Source: Aquisphaera giovannonii
GTDB lineage: Bacteria > Planctomycetota > Planctomycetia > Isosphaerales > Isosphaeraceae
NCBI RefSeq assembly: GCF_008087625.1
Contig: NZ_CP042997.1
Span: 5,642,001 to 5,706,000 of the forward strand
Direction: 5' to 3'
DNA: 64,000 bases
Below are positions 8,003 through 19,565 of the stretch, one piece after another (positions within the stretch are counted from its first letter, which is position 1; each line of letters starts with the position of its first letter). The position numbers were made by a program, and so were the translations under genes. The notes under the pieces were generated by a model. It did not search any database and was not told where the DNA came from. It saw only the letters and a program-made list of their open reading frames with translations.

Positions 8003-9028
8003 ATGGGTGAGTCGGGATCGAAGGTGCGGAAGGATCGCCGGTTCCGTCCCGGCGTCGCGGGCGGGCAGGGGCTGGAGCCCCGCGTGCTGCTCACCGCGGC
8101 GGGGGCCGCCGCGGCGCGGAGGCAGGCGCTGGTGCAGGCGCGGGCGACCGCCCGGTTGACGCCCACGGCGAAGATCGCGGCGGAGTTCAACTCGTTCCTG
8201 AAGGACTTCGCGGCCGTCCAGGCGGCGTACGTGCGGTCGATCAACGAGCAATCCAGCTCGACGGTGACCGTCTCCGCCAACCTGACGCAGCCCTACTCGT
8301 CCGGCTCCAGCACGATGACCGTGGACGACGCCACGGTCTTCGGGCCCCAGGGCACCTTCTCGACGCCGGTCGTCGCGACGGCGAGCATCAACGGGGTCTC
8401 CACCGGGAACCAGTACACGATCACCGGCGTCTCCGGGTCCAACACCCTGATCCTCGACGTGACCAACTCCACCCAGGCGTCGCTGCCGGCCGGCGCCACG
8501 CTGAGCGCCGGCGTCCAGTCCACCACCGCCGAGAGCGCGGGGGCCATCTTCCCCAGCTTCATCATCAACCGCACCAACCTGATGGCCACGAACCTGGTCC
8601 AGTACTTCAACAACCTGCCCGGTAAGCTCCCCTACTTCAACGCGCCGCCGCATACGCCGAACAACCGCGGGGCCATCCAGTCCTTCGTCTACAGCAGCGT
8701 GACCGGATTCACGACGAACGGCCTGACCCAGCCGACCGGGAATTACGCCGCCAGCCTCCAGGGATCGCTGCTGTCGATCGCGCTGCCCACGACCGCCGGC
8801 GCGGACCTGACCATCTACAAGGCGGCCGTCGCGAGCGCCGTGCAGCAGTCCTATCAGCAGATGCTCAACGGCGTGAAGCAGGTCTACGCGGGCCGCCTGA
8901 AGATCAACATCCCCGCGTCGAACAACCGGTTCGGGGCCGACGCGAGCGGCAGCGTGCCCAGCGATTACCTCGGCTCGGGCGGGTCGGGTGGCTCGGGCGG
9001 GACGGGGAGCGGCGGCACGACGGGCTGA
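8003..9028 (+). CDS. LEPR-motif surface or secreted protein
   Basis: 341 residues. The N-terminus (RFRPGVAGGQGLEPRVLLTA) carries the LEPR-XLL signature found near the start of many planctomycete exported proteins. It is followed by an Ala/Arg-rich helical stretch, a Ser/Thr/Val-rich beta region (about 90-180) that looks like an adhesin-type fold, another helical part, and a low-complexity Gly/Ser tail (GSGGSGGTGSGGTTG). Residues 29-165 read like an inserted beta domain inside a helical scaffold. No enzymatic motif is visible. Export and surface display are inferred from the LEPR signature. It is convergent with the kinase gene, 28 bp apart. Confidence 0.75.
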   Translation: MGESGSKVRKDRRFRPGVAGGQGLEPRVLLTAAGAAAARRQALVQARATARLTPTAKIAAEFNSFLKDFAAVQAAYVRSINEQSSSTVTVSANLTQPYSSGSSTMTVDDATVFGPQGTFSTPVVATASINGVSTGNQYTITGVSGSNTLILDVTNSTQASLPAGATLSAGVQSTTAESAGAIFPSFIINRTNLMATNLVQYFNNLPGKLPYFNAPPHTPNNRGAIQSFVYSSVTGFTTNGLTQPTGNYAASLQGSLLSIALPTTAGADLTIYKAAVASAVQQSYQQMLNGVKQVYAGRLKINIPASNNRFGADASGSVPSDYLGSGGSGGSGGTGSGGTTG

Positions 9029-9056
9029 GCCCGGCGCCGGCGTCGGTCGCCTCGGA

Positions 9057-11666
9057 TCACCTCGGGTCGGGCGGGCGGGATGGGCCCGCGGGCTCCGGCT
9101 CCGCGTGCACCTCGATGCCCCCGTCGCTCGCGGGGAGGAGCCGGATCCGCAGCCGGCTGCCGGGCTCGATCCGGATCTCCGCCTCGACCGCGACCCGGGA
9201 GCCGGCGAGCACGCGCAGGCGATACGCCCCCGGGGCCAGGGCGCGGGACCACGGCCGTTCCGTCTCGCCGGGCGTCGTCCAGGCGAGGAGGCCGTCGTCG
9301 ACCGGCGTGCCGTCCGGCCGGAGGAGCTCGCAGACCGGGCCGGCGGCGACGGCGGCCCGCAGGCTGCCGATCAGCGCCCCGAGGTCCTCCGGGGCGGCGA
9401 AGGTACCCGGCGGATCGAGCCGGGCCAGGGGGGCCTGGAAATCCCGCCTGGCGCGTTCCCGCTCCGAGGGGTTGGTGCCCACGTCCAGGTACACCATGTG
9501 GATCCGGATGCCCAGGTCCCGGAATCTGGACCGCAGGAACGCGCCGACGTCCTGCCCGGCCGACTCCCTGAGGCGGGCGCCCTCGCCGTCGGTGAGGACC
9601 AGCATCTTGCGAGGGCGAGGCGCGTCCGTCAGGTCCGACATCGCGGCCTGCCGCATCGTCTCGAGCAGCGGGGCCTGGGAGGAGGGGCCCTGGCGCTCGA
9701 GCGCGGCGAGGAGCCGGCCGGCCTCCGACGCCCGCCATCGAGCGGGGGGGTAGATGCGGGTGATCGACCGCTCCGGGCCGCCGACGGCGGGATCGCCCGC
9801 GTGCGGGGCGGGCCCGCGCGACCCCTCCCCGAACGTCCAGACGCTGACCAGCGTCCCCTCGGGCACGCCCGCCGCGAGCACCCGGGCGAAGGCCTCCCTG
9901 ACCTGGAGGAGCCGGGAGCCCTGCCGGCCCGTCCTCCTCATGCTCCCGGACCAGTCCAGCACGATCGCCAGCGAGCCGGGGTCGGCCCTCAGCCGATCGA
10001 TGACCTCGGGGGCGACCTGCACCGCGATCTCCACGGGCGTCGCGAGGGGGGACTGGGCCGGCGGAGGCGGGGCCTTCGCGGCGGCGGGCGGATTGGAGGC
10101 GCCGGCCTCGCCGATCGGTCTCGTCGTCCGGGGCCGGTACGACGTCAGGGACATCAGGATGAGGGCCGAGGCGACGACCGCAGCCCCCGCGACGGCGATC
10201 CGCCGGAGTGACGCCCCGACGCCGGGGCCCTCGCGGGCCGACGCCCGCGGGGCGGCCCACGAGAGGTCCTCGCGGCGCGGGCGGTTCCCCTGCTTGAGGG
10301 AGCGGTCCGTCCCCCAGGACCGGCGGCCCGCCCGGGCCCCTTCGCGCTCGTCCTCGATGGCGTCGTCCGGGCGCGCCAGCCACGACCGCAGCGCGTCGGC
10401 GACGTCGCGGGCCGAGGCGTAGCGGTCGGCCGGCTCCTTGCTGAGGCATCGCCGGCAGATCCGATCCAGGGCCGGCGGGACGTCCGGGCGGAGCTCGCCC
10501 GGCGATCGCGCGGGGGCGTCGGAGATGAGGCTCGCCAGCACGTGCGTGAGCGATTCGCCCTCGATCGGCGGCCTGCCGGTCAGGAGCGCGAAGAGGATCC
10601 CGCCCAGGCCGTAGACGTCGGTCCTCGGCGTGATCGGCCCCCGCCTCGGGTCGGCCTGCTCCGGGCTCATGTAGTGCGGCGTGCCGAGGATCCGGTCGGC
10701 CGAGGTGAGGGGGTGGTCCGGGTCGGCCTCGTCGAACACCTTGGCCAGGCCGAAGTCGGTGATGTGCGGCTCCCCGTCCTCGTCGAGCAGCACGTTGGAG
10801 GGCTTCAGGTCGCGGTGCACGACGCCCCGGCCGTGGGCGTGCTCGATGGTCTCGGCGATGCTGGCGACGAGCGTGGCGGCGAGCCGCGGCTCGACCGGGC
10901 CGTCCTCGAGTCGCGTCGCGAGGGTCTTACCCCCGGCGACCAGGTCCATGGCGAGGAAATGGCAGCCGTCGGCCGCCCGGCCGATGCCGTGGACGCCGAC
11001 GATCCGCGGGTGGCGGAGCCGCGCCAGGGCGCGGGCCTCGGCGACGAACCGGCGGACGCGACCCGGCGACGCGAGCGCCTCGCGGTGCATCCGCTTCACG
11101 GCGACGCGGCGGCGGAGGCTCTTCTGGACCGCCTCGAACACCTCGCCCATGCCCCCCTCGCCCAGGCGGGCGCGGAGCTCGTAGTCCGACTCGTGGAGCG
11201 GCGCGTCGGCCTCGGCGACGGCGGCATCCCCCGCCGCGCCGGGCGCGTCCGCGCCCGTCGACGGGCCGGGGCCGGCCGCCTCGGTGCTATCCGACGGGCC
11301 GGGGCCGGCGTCCGAGAAGGGATCGGTCGGGGGGGGCCGCCCGGGGTCGTCGCCGGGCCAGGTGCCCGCCTCGGACCGGGCGAGGATCTCGGCCGCCAGC
11401 GTGGGGAAGCGCGCGGCGAGGGCGGCGGGGTCCGCCGGCTCCCCTCGCTCGCGGAGGGCCAGGGCCTCGGCCCGGACCAGCTCGAGCATCAGGCCGGCGT
11501 CGTCGCCGAGGGAGGGTTCGGCGGCCAGGTAGTCCTCGACCCGGCGCGGGGCGCCGGCCCGCCATCGGCGGCGGAGGTCCCGCGGCAGGGCCTCGAGCCG
11601 ATCCCCGCGGGAGTCCGATCGTCGCTCGTCCGGGGAGTCCGTCCGCGGGTGATCGGGCTCGGCCAT
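9057..11666 (-). CDS. Membrane Ser/Thr protein kinase with extracytoplasmic VWA domain
   Basis: 869 residues. A Hanks-type kinase spans about 162-430: glycine loop LGEGGMGEVF, VAVK lysine, HRDLKPSN, DFG, and APE-equivalent SPE. A basic/Pro-rich linker leads to one membrane helix (about 489-510). The outer part is a von Willebrand A domain (about 565-760) with MIDAS motif DWSGSM (571-576), then a beta-rich tail. All kinase catalytic residues are present. The layout suggests a receptor kinase whose outer VWA domain binds a metal-dependent ligand. GGGGGAG lies 7 nt before the ATG at 11666. The upstream gene encodes a small basic protein on the same strand (61 bp gap), possibly co-transcribed. 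Confidence 0.93.
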   Translation of the reverse strand: MAEPDHPRTDSPDERRSDSRGDRLEALPRDLRRRWRAGAPRRVEDYLAAEPSLGDDAGLMLELVRAEALALRERGEPADPAALAARFPTLAAEILARSEAGTWPGDDPGRPPPTDPFSDAGPGPSDSTEAAGPGPSTGADAPGAAGDAAVAEADAPLHESDYELRARLGEGGMGEVFEAVQKSLRRRVAVKRMHREALASPGRVRRFVAEARALARLRHPRIVGVHGIGRAADGCHFLAMDLVAGGKTLATRLEDGPVEPRLAATLVASIAETIEHAHGRGVVHRDLKPSNVLLDEDGEPHITDFGLAKVFDEADPDHPLTSADRILGTPHYMSPEQADPRRGPITPRTDVYGLGGILFALLTGRPPIEGESLTHVLASLISDAPARSPGELRPDVPPALDRICRRCLSKEPADRYASARDVADALRSWLARPDDAIEDEREGARAGRRSWGTDRSLKQGNRPRREDLSWAAPRASAREGPGVGASLRRIAVAGAAVVASALILMSLTSYRPRTTRPIGEAGASNPPAAAKAPPPPAQSPLATPVEIAVQVAPEVIDRLRADPGSLAIVLDWSGSMRRTGRQGSRLLQVREAFARVLAAGVPEGTLVSVWTFGEGSRGPAPHAGDPAVGGPERSITRIYPPARWRASEAGRLLAALERQGPSSQAPLLETMRQAAMSDLTDAPRPRKMLVLTDGEGARLRESAGQDVGAFLRSRFRDLGIRIHMVYLDVGTNPSERERARRDFQAPLARLDPPGTFAAPEDLGALIGSLRAAVAAGPVCELLRPDGTPVDDGLLAWTTPGETERPWSRALAPGAYRLRVLAGSRVAVEAEIRIEPGSRLRIRLLPASDGGIEVHAEPEPAGPSRPPDPR

Positions 11667-11727
11667 GGTCCGGCTCCCCCGCCGCCGGGCCCGTGCCGGC
11701 GGCGAACCGCCGCGCGGGGCGCGTCGG

Positions 11728-11949
11728 CTACTTGCCCTTCTGCTGCCGCCCGGCCTGCGGCTTGCCGCGGCCGGCCTGCTCGGCGGGCTCGACGTGCGAT
11801 GCGGCGCCGGCGGCCCCCTTGCTGCCCCTCGCCTTGGCCTTGGGCATCCCCTTGACGGGCGGCCCGGCGGAGGCGGGCTCGCCCCCCGCGTCGCCCGCCG
11901 TGCCCTTCGGGATCGCGTCGGTCAACTTGAATTTGCCGAAGCCGGCCAT
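11728..11949 (-). CDS. Small basic Ala/Gly/Lys-rich hypothetical protein
   Basis: 73 residues, starting MAGFGKFKLTDAIPKG and ending in a basic Gln/Lys-rich tail. A strong Shine-Dalgarno AGGAGGG lies 8 nt before the ATG at 11949, which makes a real gene likely despite the low complexity. Composition (Ala, Gly, Pro, Lys, no long hydrophobic run) suggests an unstructured, possibly nucleic-acid-binding cytoplasmic protein. Function not recognised. It sits between the hppA terminator-like hairpin and the kinase gene, on their strand. Confidence 0.6.
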   Translation of the reverse strand: MAGFGKFKLTDAIPKGTAGDAGGEPASAGPPVKGMPKAKARGSKGAAGAASHVEPAEQAGRGKPQAGRQQKGK

Positions 11950-12078
11950 GATCTGACCCTCCTGAATGATACCGGGGTGCTCCCCGAACGGGCGGAGCGC
12001 TCCCCCTGATGGTAGGTGATGCAACCCCTCTGCTCAAGCCCGACGCCGCGTCGCATCCGGGATGGGGGCCAACGAGAA

Positions 12079-12112
12079 CGCCCCCCCGGGCCGGCGAGGG
12101 TCCGGGGGGGCG
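12079..12112 (-). terminator. Hairpin downstream of hppA
   Basis: Perfect 11-bp inverted repeat CGCCCCCCCGG / CCGGGGGGGCG (12079-12089 and 12102-12112, 12-nt loop), 42 bp past the hppA stop. On the minus strand it is followed by a modest T-containing stretch rather than a clear T-run, so it may be a terminator or an mRNA 3' stabiliser. Confidence 0.55.
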
Positions 12113-12154
12113 CGGCGGGCGACGGCGGCTCGCGGCCCGGAGGCCGACGCGGCG

Positions 12155-14806
<2,652 letters not shown>

Positions 14807-15137
14807 GATCACTATCTCCGAACTTCCAAGAGTCGTCCAAACACGGATCGGGATGGGAGATCTCGATCGGTGGCGCGCACGGGGGAGCCGTGTGGCATGG
14901 GCCCGATCGCACGTGCGGGGCCCGCTCCGAAATCCTTCCTGAGTACGTCCCGTCCGTGGGGGGCGGCGGCACCGTCGTGGTGGCTTCGCCGCTCATCGCG
15001 TCGTTCCTCGGCTTCCGACCTCAGCCAAGCTTTTTCCCGATTAGACACCAGGATCCGGGCCCGCGAAAGGGCCTAGGGGGGATTTCTCGGGCCGATTCTC
15101 CGGCCGACGCGGGCGTCGCGTCGGGCCCGGCCGGGCG
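14807..15137. other. Intergenic, upstream of hppA
   Basis: 331 bases between the hppA start and the hairpin after the VWA gene. It must hold the hppA promoter (minus strand), but I see no convincing -35/-10 pair. No coding frame is convincing. Confidence 0.4.
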
Positions 15138-15176
15138 GGGCGCGGCGGGGCCCGCGGGGGCCTCCCCGCCGCGCCC
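15138..15176 (-). terminator. Strong hairpin after the VWA gene
   Basis: Perfect 13-bp inverted repeat GGGCGCGGCGGGG / CCCCGCCGCGCCC (15138-15150 and 15164-15176, 13-nt loop), starting 9 bp past the stop of the VWA gene. It lacks a T-run, so it is either an atypical terminator or a 3' end stabiliser for the envelope operon. Confidence 0.55.
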
Positions 15177-15184
15177 GCGGCGCC

Positions 15185-16348
15185 TCAGAAGCCGCCGGCC
15201 GACTTGGGGAAATTCATCACGTCGATGTACCGATACGTCCCGCCCGTCGTCGTCGCCAGGCGGCGGAGCGGCGTCCCGCCCCCCAGGTCGCTCCCCCGGC
15301 CGAATTCCACCGCCTGGATCCGGACGCCCCCGGCCAGGGGCAGGATCCGGTCCACGTCGGTGTTGGTCATCTGGTCGGCGTCGGTGAGGAAGAAGATGAC
15401 CTCCGGCTTGAGCCCCAGGGCCGTGCGGAGGGCCAGCATGTGGTCGGTCCCGCCGTCGGGGCCGACCGTCCGGAGCTGCGCCTCGACCCGCCCCTTGTTC
15501 CGCGTCGTCGCCGGCATCATCCCCTGCTGGCCCGACGGATCCGCCAGGATCCGCACCTTCAGGTTGTAGAAGACCACGGCGAACCGCGCGTCCGGGGGCA
15601 GCGGGTTCAGGCTGCTCATCAGCTCCCGCTTGGCCACCCCGAGCGAGTCCCTGGCGACCATGCTTCCGGAACAATCGATCACGTAGGCGAATGAGTGCGC
15701 GTTCTCGCGGGCGCCGAAGAACTCGGTCCCCGGGCCGGTGCCCCGCCCGACGCCGCCGCCGGAGCCGCCCCCCGACCCGCCCCCGCCGCCGGTGCCGGGG
15801 CCCGGGGTCAGGCCGATGCCCGTGGTCTGCGGGCCGGGCAGGGCGCGCTCGAGGTCCCGGGGCGCCCTGTCCGGGAGGATCTCGTTGATCAGGGCGTCGG
15901 CCGCGGGGTCCGGGCCGGGCCCGCGGGGGTCGCTGCCGGCGGCCGGGGCGCGGAACTCCACGCTGCCGAGGCCGCCGACCTCGCCCGGCGAGCCTCCGCC
16001 GGTCCCCGGCACGCGGCCCTGGTCGGCCCTCGTGTCCGCCGGCCCGATGTCCCCGCGCAGCGGGGCGGGCCGCTCCGCCTCCCGCGGCATCGCCGCGTGC
16101 AGCACCGTCAGCGACGCCGCCAGCACGATCAGCAGGTGCACCAGCGCCGACGAGCCGAGCGAGCGGGGGTCGGTGAGCGGGGTCTCGCCGAAGCCCGCGC
16201 GCGGCGGCTCGGCCGGGCCCTCCCGGCCGGCGGCCCCGCGCCCGTCGCGGCCCTCATGGGCCCGGCCGCGGGGCGGAGACTCCTCGTCGGACTCGAACGA
16301 GAACCTGATCTGCATCACGGGGTCAGCGCCCCGGGGATGTCGGCTCAT
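15185..16348 (-). CDS. VWA-domain envelope protein of the ExbBD-type cluster
   Basis: 387 residues. A short cytoplasmic N-terminus is followed by one hydrophobic helix (SSALVHLLIVLAASLTVLHA, about 66-85), a long Gly/Pro-rich periplasmic linker, and a C-terminal VWA domain with an intact MIDAS (YVIDCSGSM) and the TDADQ acidic loop. The overall layout recalls TonB/TolA-like bitopic proteins but with a VWA head. It is the last gene of the cluster and overlaps the OB-fold gene by 26 bp. The ATG at 16348 has GGAG 7 nt upstream; a second ATG at 16315 (MQIRFSF) lies just after the upstream stop and is an alternative. It is probably moved or energised by the ExbB/ExbD-like proteins encoded upstream (inference). 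Confidence 0.85.
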   Translation of the reverse strand: MSRHPRGADPVMQIRFSFESDEESPPRGRAHEGRDGRGAAGREGPAEPPRAGFGETPLTDPRSLGSSALVHLLIVLAASLTVLHAAMPREAERPAPLRGDIGPADTRADQGRVPGTGGGSPGEVGGLGSVEFRAPAAGSDPRGPGPDPAADALINEILPDRAPRDLERALPGPQTTGIGLTPGPGTGGGGGSGGGSGGGVGRGTGPGTEFFGARENAHSFAYVIDCSGSMVARDSLGVAKRELMSSLNPLPPDARFAVVFYNLKVRILADPSGQQGMMPATTRNKGRVEAQLRTVGPDGGTDHMLALRTALGLKPEVIFFLTDADQMTNTDVDRILPLAGGVRIQAVEFGRGSDLGGGTPLRRLATTTGGTYRYIDVMNFPKSAGGF

Positions 16349-17090
16349 CGCGTCGCTCCGTGTCCAGGAATTCCGGCGGGGCGTCGGCCCCGCTCGGGGC
16401 GTGCCGGGCCGCGGGCCGGGCCCCCGCCCCCGGCGCCCGCAGGTGCCTCCAGGCCAGCGCCCCGGCGGCGGCCAGCCCCAGCGCCGCGGCCGCCGCCCAC
16501 GCCGCCGGCGACGGCGAGAGGGGCCACGGGTCGCCCGAGGCCCCGGGGGGCCTCGCCCCCGCGGGCTCGCCCCCGGCCGCCGGCGGCCGATCCCCGACGA
16601 CCAGCGGCGCCAGCCTCGCCTGGTCGCCCGCCTCGTAGCGGATGATCTTCATGAATCGGCCATCGAAGCGCACCGGCGTGCCGATTTGGGGGATGCGTGC
16701 GGGCGGGCCGCCCTCCGGACGCGTCGGGCAATGGGCGCAGATCAGGTCCCCGGCCGGGGTGCTCAGCCAGACCTCCGCCATCGCGGGGAAGCTGCCGACG
16801 GCGTCCTGGCGGAAGACGCGCGCGACCCGCCCCCTCACCTCCACGCGCCGGCCGCGCCAGGCCTCGGGATGGTCCCACAGGTCCCGGAACGAGGCGGGGG
16901 CCGGGCCGGGCCCCTCCGCGCCCCCTCGGCCCGTGAGCGCCGCGTGATAGCCCGGCAGGTCGGCCAGGCCGACCCGGGACTCGACGTCGTCGCGCGGGGC
17001 GTCGGGCTGGTCGGCCGACCGGGCCTGCGCGGCGAACGTCATCACGAAGAAGGCCGCGGCCCCGACGATCCACCTAACCCCCGAGTACAT
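16323..17090 (-). CDS. Exported protein with OB-fold-like domain and C-terminal membrane helix
   Basis: 255 residues. A signal peptide (MYSGVRWIVGAAAFFVMTFA, cleavage near AQA-RS) is followed by a beta-rich region about 80-165: WRGRRVEVRGRVARVFRQ, then AEVWLSTPAGDLICAHC, then GTPVRFDGRFMKII. This pattern matches OB-fold domains that bind ligands or nucleic acid. A Cys pair (CAHC) lies inside it. A hydrophobic helix (about 198-214) and an Arg/Pro-rich tail close the protein. The ATG at 17090 is fixed by the signal peptide. It is encoded between the ExbD pair and the VWA gene, overlapping the latter, so the two are likely partners at the membrane. Function unknown. Confidence 0.75.
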   Translation of the reverse strand: MYSGVRWIVGAAAFFVMTFAAQARSADQPDAPRDDVESRVGLADLPGYHAALTGRGGAEGPGPAPASFRDLWDHPEAWRGRRVEVRGRVARVFRQDAVGSFPAMAEVWLSTPAGDLICAHCPTRPEGGPPARIPQIGTPVRFDGRFMKIIRYEAGDQARLAPLVVGDRPPAAGGEPAGARPPGASGDPWPLSPSPAAWAAAAALGLAAAGALAWRHLRAPGAGARPAARHAPSGADAPPEFLDTERRDEPTSPGR

Positions 17091-17103
17091 CCGGGCCTTA
17101 CTG

Positions 17104-17277
17104 TCCCCTCCCCCCTGGTGGGGGAGGGTTAGGGAGAGGGGGACTCGCGAGCCTCCGATCGCGGACCCGACCGGTGATGAGCATGAGCGCTCGCCTGGCC
17201 CGCTCAAGGTCAGTTTGCATGTCCGGGGCGGTAGCCCCCTCTCCCCAACCCTCTCCCACGGTGGGGGTAGGGGACCG
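17104..17277. repeat. Two type A palindromic GC repeats (REP-like)
   Basis: Copies at about 17104-17142 and 17234-17277 share a core of C-run, GGTGG, G-run (CCCTCCC...GGTGGGGG). They fill most of the 308-bp gap between the OB-fold gene and the second exbD-like gene. The same core recurs near 28327, 53112 and 53242. They may act as mRNA processing or termination sites between the two halves of the cluster. Confidence 0.7.
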
Positions 17278-17398
17278 GATGGCTGGCCCTGCGTCGAGGG
17301 GAGGTCGTCCGTCCCAGCCGACCTCTCCTCCCGGCTCGCCCTAGCTCGCGGTGAAGGGGGGAGACGGAGCGATGAAGCCTCGCCGATCGCGCGCCCGC

Positions 17399-18010
17399 TC
17401 ATCGCGGCCCTCCCCGCCCCGCGCCGGCGGGCATCGTGGCCCCGGGCTGGGCCAGGCGGATCGAGGAGACCCCGGAGGCGGAGCAGGTGGCGACGATGCG
17501 GGCGGCCGGCTCGTAGCGGAGGCGGTCGTCGGCCACGAGGCGGACGCGGAGCGGCCGGCCGTTGAGCAGGCCGGTGTAGCGGGTCAGGCGGTCCCCCAGG
17601 GCGGCCAGGTCGGGCAGGGGCGCGTCGCCGAGCTTCAGCGCCTTCAGGTCGCCGAGGTCGTCGGCCTCGGCCCGGATCAGGAGGTCGTTCTCCAGGTCCG
17701 CGTCCACGGAGCGGACGGCGCCGGGCCGGGCCCGGCCCTCGGGCGCCGCGGGGAGCGCCGCGGGCGTGGCCGGCAGGTGGAGGTCGATGTGGGTCTCCGC
17801 CGACGGGGCCTTGAACGTCAGGACGAAGAACGCCAGCAGCTGGAAGGCCATGTCGAGCATCGGCGCGACGGGGAACATGACCTCCTCCGGCGGGCCGGGC
17901 CGGTACCGCCGGCCCGCGCGCGCCTCCTCGGCCGCCGCGGCCGGGTCGATCGTGGCCCCGCGGCCCTCCGGCGTGGACGGGGGCGACTCCGGGCCGAGGC
18001 TCATGCTCAT
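17399..18010 (-). CDS. ExbD/TolR-family biopolymer transport protein (second copy)
   Basis: 203 residues. A cytoplasmic N-terminal arm is followed by the single ExbD/TolR helix [19 protein letters not shown] (about 48-66) containing the Asp expected to carry protons, then a periplasmic domain. In Ton and Tol systems this protein couples the proton gradient to movement of a periplasm-spanning partner with the help of ExbB/TolQ. The N-terminal arm is unusually long (about 45 residues). The start overlaps the stop of the preceding exbD-like gene as ATGA (18007-18010). The periplasmic part is longer than in classical ExbD and may contact the OB-fold or VWA proteins encoded next. Confidence 0.88.
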   Translation of the reverse strand: MSMSLGPESPPSTPEGRGATIDPAAAAEEARAGRRYRPGPPEEVMFPVAPMLDMAFQLLAFFVLTFKAPSAETHIDLHLPATPAALPAAPEGRARPGAVRSVDADLENDLLIRAEADDLGDLKALKLGDAPLPDLAALGDRLTRYTGLLNGRPLRVRLVADDRLRYEPAARIVATCSASGVSSIRLAQPGATMPAGAGRGGPR

Positions 18011-18501
18011 CGCGGCTCCCTCCGGAGGACGACCAGGCTGAACTGCGCGAAGCCCCGCTCCTGGGCCTCGGCCAGGGTGCGGCGGACGGCGCCGTACGAC
18101 GCGTCACGGTCGGCCCGCAGGATCACGACGGTCGGCAGCTCGTCGCTCCCAAGGCCGGACGACGCGCCTCCGCCCTGGAGCAGCTCGAGGCCCGACCGCC
18201 GCGCCCGGGCCTGCTCGTCCCACCAGGCGGCGGCCTCGGCGGCATCGAGCGAGCGGTCCCCGACGCGCAGGCCGCCTCGGCGGTCCAGCGACACCGGCAG
18301 GCGGTCGATCGTCAGGTCCGAGCCCGGCAGCGCGGCGGGGGCCACGGGCAGGCGGACTCCGCGGTCGGCCCCCTCCAGGCGGGTGCCGAAGTGGACGAGC
18401 ATCATGAAGAACGTGATGAGCTGCAGCACGATGTCCAGCAGCGGCGTCAGGTTCGGGCTGATCGCATCCGACGACCGCGTCCGCCTTCTCGAGCTCGGCA
18501 T
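18007..18501 (-). CDS. ExbD/TolR-family biopolymer transport protein (first copy)
   Basis: 164 residues with a short basic N-terminus ([12 protein letters not shown]), the ExbD helix [20 protein letters not shown] with its proton-carrying Asp, and a compact periplasmic domain ending in the ExbD-like strand order ([19 protein letters not shown]). ATG 18501 is chosen because GGAGGGG lies about 6 nt upstream; the frame continues to a GTG at 18519. It overlaps the next exbD-like gene by 4 nt. Two different ExbD proteins with one ExbB is a known arrangement in gliding and uptake systems, where they form heteromeric stators. Confidence 0.9.
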   Translation of the reverse strand: MPSSRRRTRSSDAISPNLTPLLDIVLQLITFFMMLVHFGTRLEGADRGVRLPVAPAALPGSDLTIDRLPVSLDRRGGLRVGDRSLDAAEAAAWWDEQARARRSGLELLQGGGASSGLGSDELPTVVILRADRDASYGAVRRTLAEAQERGFAQFSLVVLRREPR

Positions 18502-18563
18502 GGCCAGCCCCTCCGGCACGCCTCGGGGTCCTCACGTCGCGCGGGGCGCGGCACGCCCCGGCC

Positions 18564-19565
18564 TCACTCGCCCTCGGGGGGCGCGGGGGGCAGGGCGGTG
18601 CGCGGGGCGCCCGCGCCGGCCGCCGCCGCCAGGGCCGCGCTGGCGGCGTAGGGGTGCGGGTGCGCCGAGGGCCCGGCGCCGGGCATCGGCACGGGGACCG
18701 TCACCGTCGGCTGCGGCGGGGCGGCGTCCTGCGGGCGGACGCCCGGCGCGAACCGCTCGAGCATCGGCTCGGCGGCCAGGGCCACCTCGAGCGACAGCCG
18801 GGCGATCCGGTTCCGGAACATCGAGTAGAAGTAGATCGCCGGGATCGAGATCGCGATCCCCTCCAGCGTCGCGAAGAGCGCCGTGGAGATCCCCGCGGCG
18901 AGCTGGCTCGCCTGCGGCGAGGAGCCCTCGGTGGCGATGACGCGGAAGGACATGATCATGCCGTAGACCGTGCCCACCAGGCCGATCATCGGCCCGAGCG
19001 TCCCCACGGTCGCCAGGTACGTCGTGCGGTGCTCCATCTCCATCGTGGCGTCCTCGTTGGCCATCTCCATGGCCCGCTGCGCCGGGGCCATGCCGGCCGG
19101 CAGCTTGCGGACGCCCGCGGCCAGCACCCGGCCCAGGAGCGACTCGCTGGCGGCGGCCCGGTGGTAGGCCTCGCTGAACTTCCTCTCCTCGAGCAGTTCG
19201 TCCACCTCGCGGGCGAGGGCCCGCGGGATCGCCACGCTGGTCCGGTAGTTCAGGGCCATCCAGGCGACCAGCGCGATGAGGTAGAACGACATCGCCAGGA
19301 TCACCAGCCCGATCGGCCCGGACGCCCGGATCGCCCAGGAGAGCATCGACCCCTGGCCCTCGGGCCGCGACGCGGCGGCGCCCTCGTCGCCCCCCGAAGG
19401 CGGCGCGTCCACCCCGGCCGTGGCCGGCGCCTGGCCCGGCCCCTGGGCGACGGCCCCGGGGCTCGCCAGCGAGGCGGCGATCAGGATCGCGACCAGGATC
19501 GGCGGGAGGACCCCCGGCCGCCCCGCGGCCCCGCCCCGCCACCACGGGCCCCTACGGCACGCCAT
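18564..19565 (-). CDS. MotA/TolQ/ExbB-family proton channel protein
   Basis: Inner-membrane stator subunit. An N-terminal signal-like helix (LPPILVAILIAASLASPGA) and a Pro/Gly spacer precede the ExbB core: one helix (GPIGLVILAMSFYLIALVAW), a long cytoplasmic loop, and the conserved pair of helices TVGTLGPMIGLVGTVYGMI and GISTALFATLEGIAISIPAI. The C-terminus is Pro/Ala-rich. It heads a minus-strand cluster with two ExbD-like genes, an OB-fold gene and a VWA gene. The start is uncertain: ATG 19565 is used, but GAGGAGG lies at a better distance for GTG 19574 or 19571. The extra N-terminal segment is common in planctomycete members. Confidence 0.9.
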   Translation of the reverse strand: MACRRGPWWRGGAAGRPGVLPPILVAILIAASLASPGAVAQGPGQAPATAGVDAPPSGGDEGAAASRPEGQGSMLSWAIRASGPIGLVILAMSFYLIALVAWMALNYRTSVAIPRALAREVDELLEERKFSEAYHRAAASESLLGRVLAAGVRKLPAGMAPAQRAMEMANEDATMEMEHRTTYLATVGTLGPMIGLVGTVYGMIMSFRVIATEGSSPQASQLAAGISTALFATLEGIAISIPAIYFYSMFRNRIARLSLEVALAAEPMLERFAPGVRPQDAAPPQPTVTVPVPMPGAGPSAHPHPYAASAALAAAAGAGAPRTALPPAPPEGE

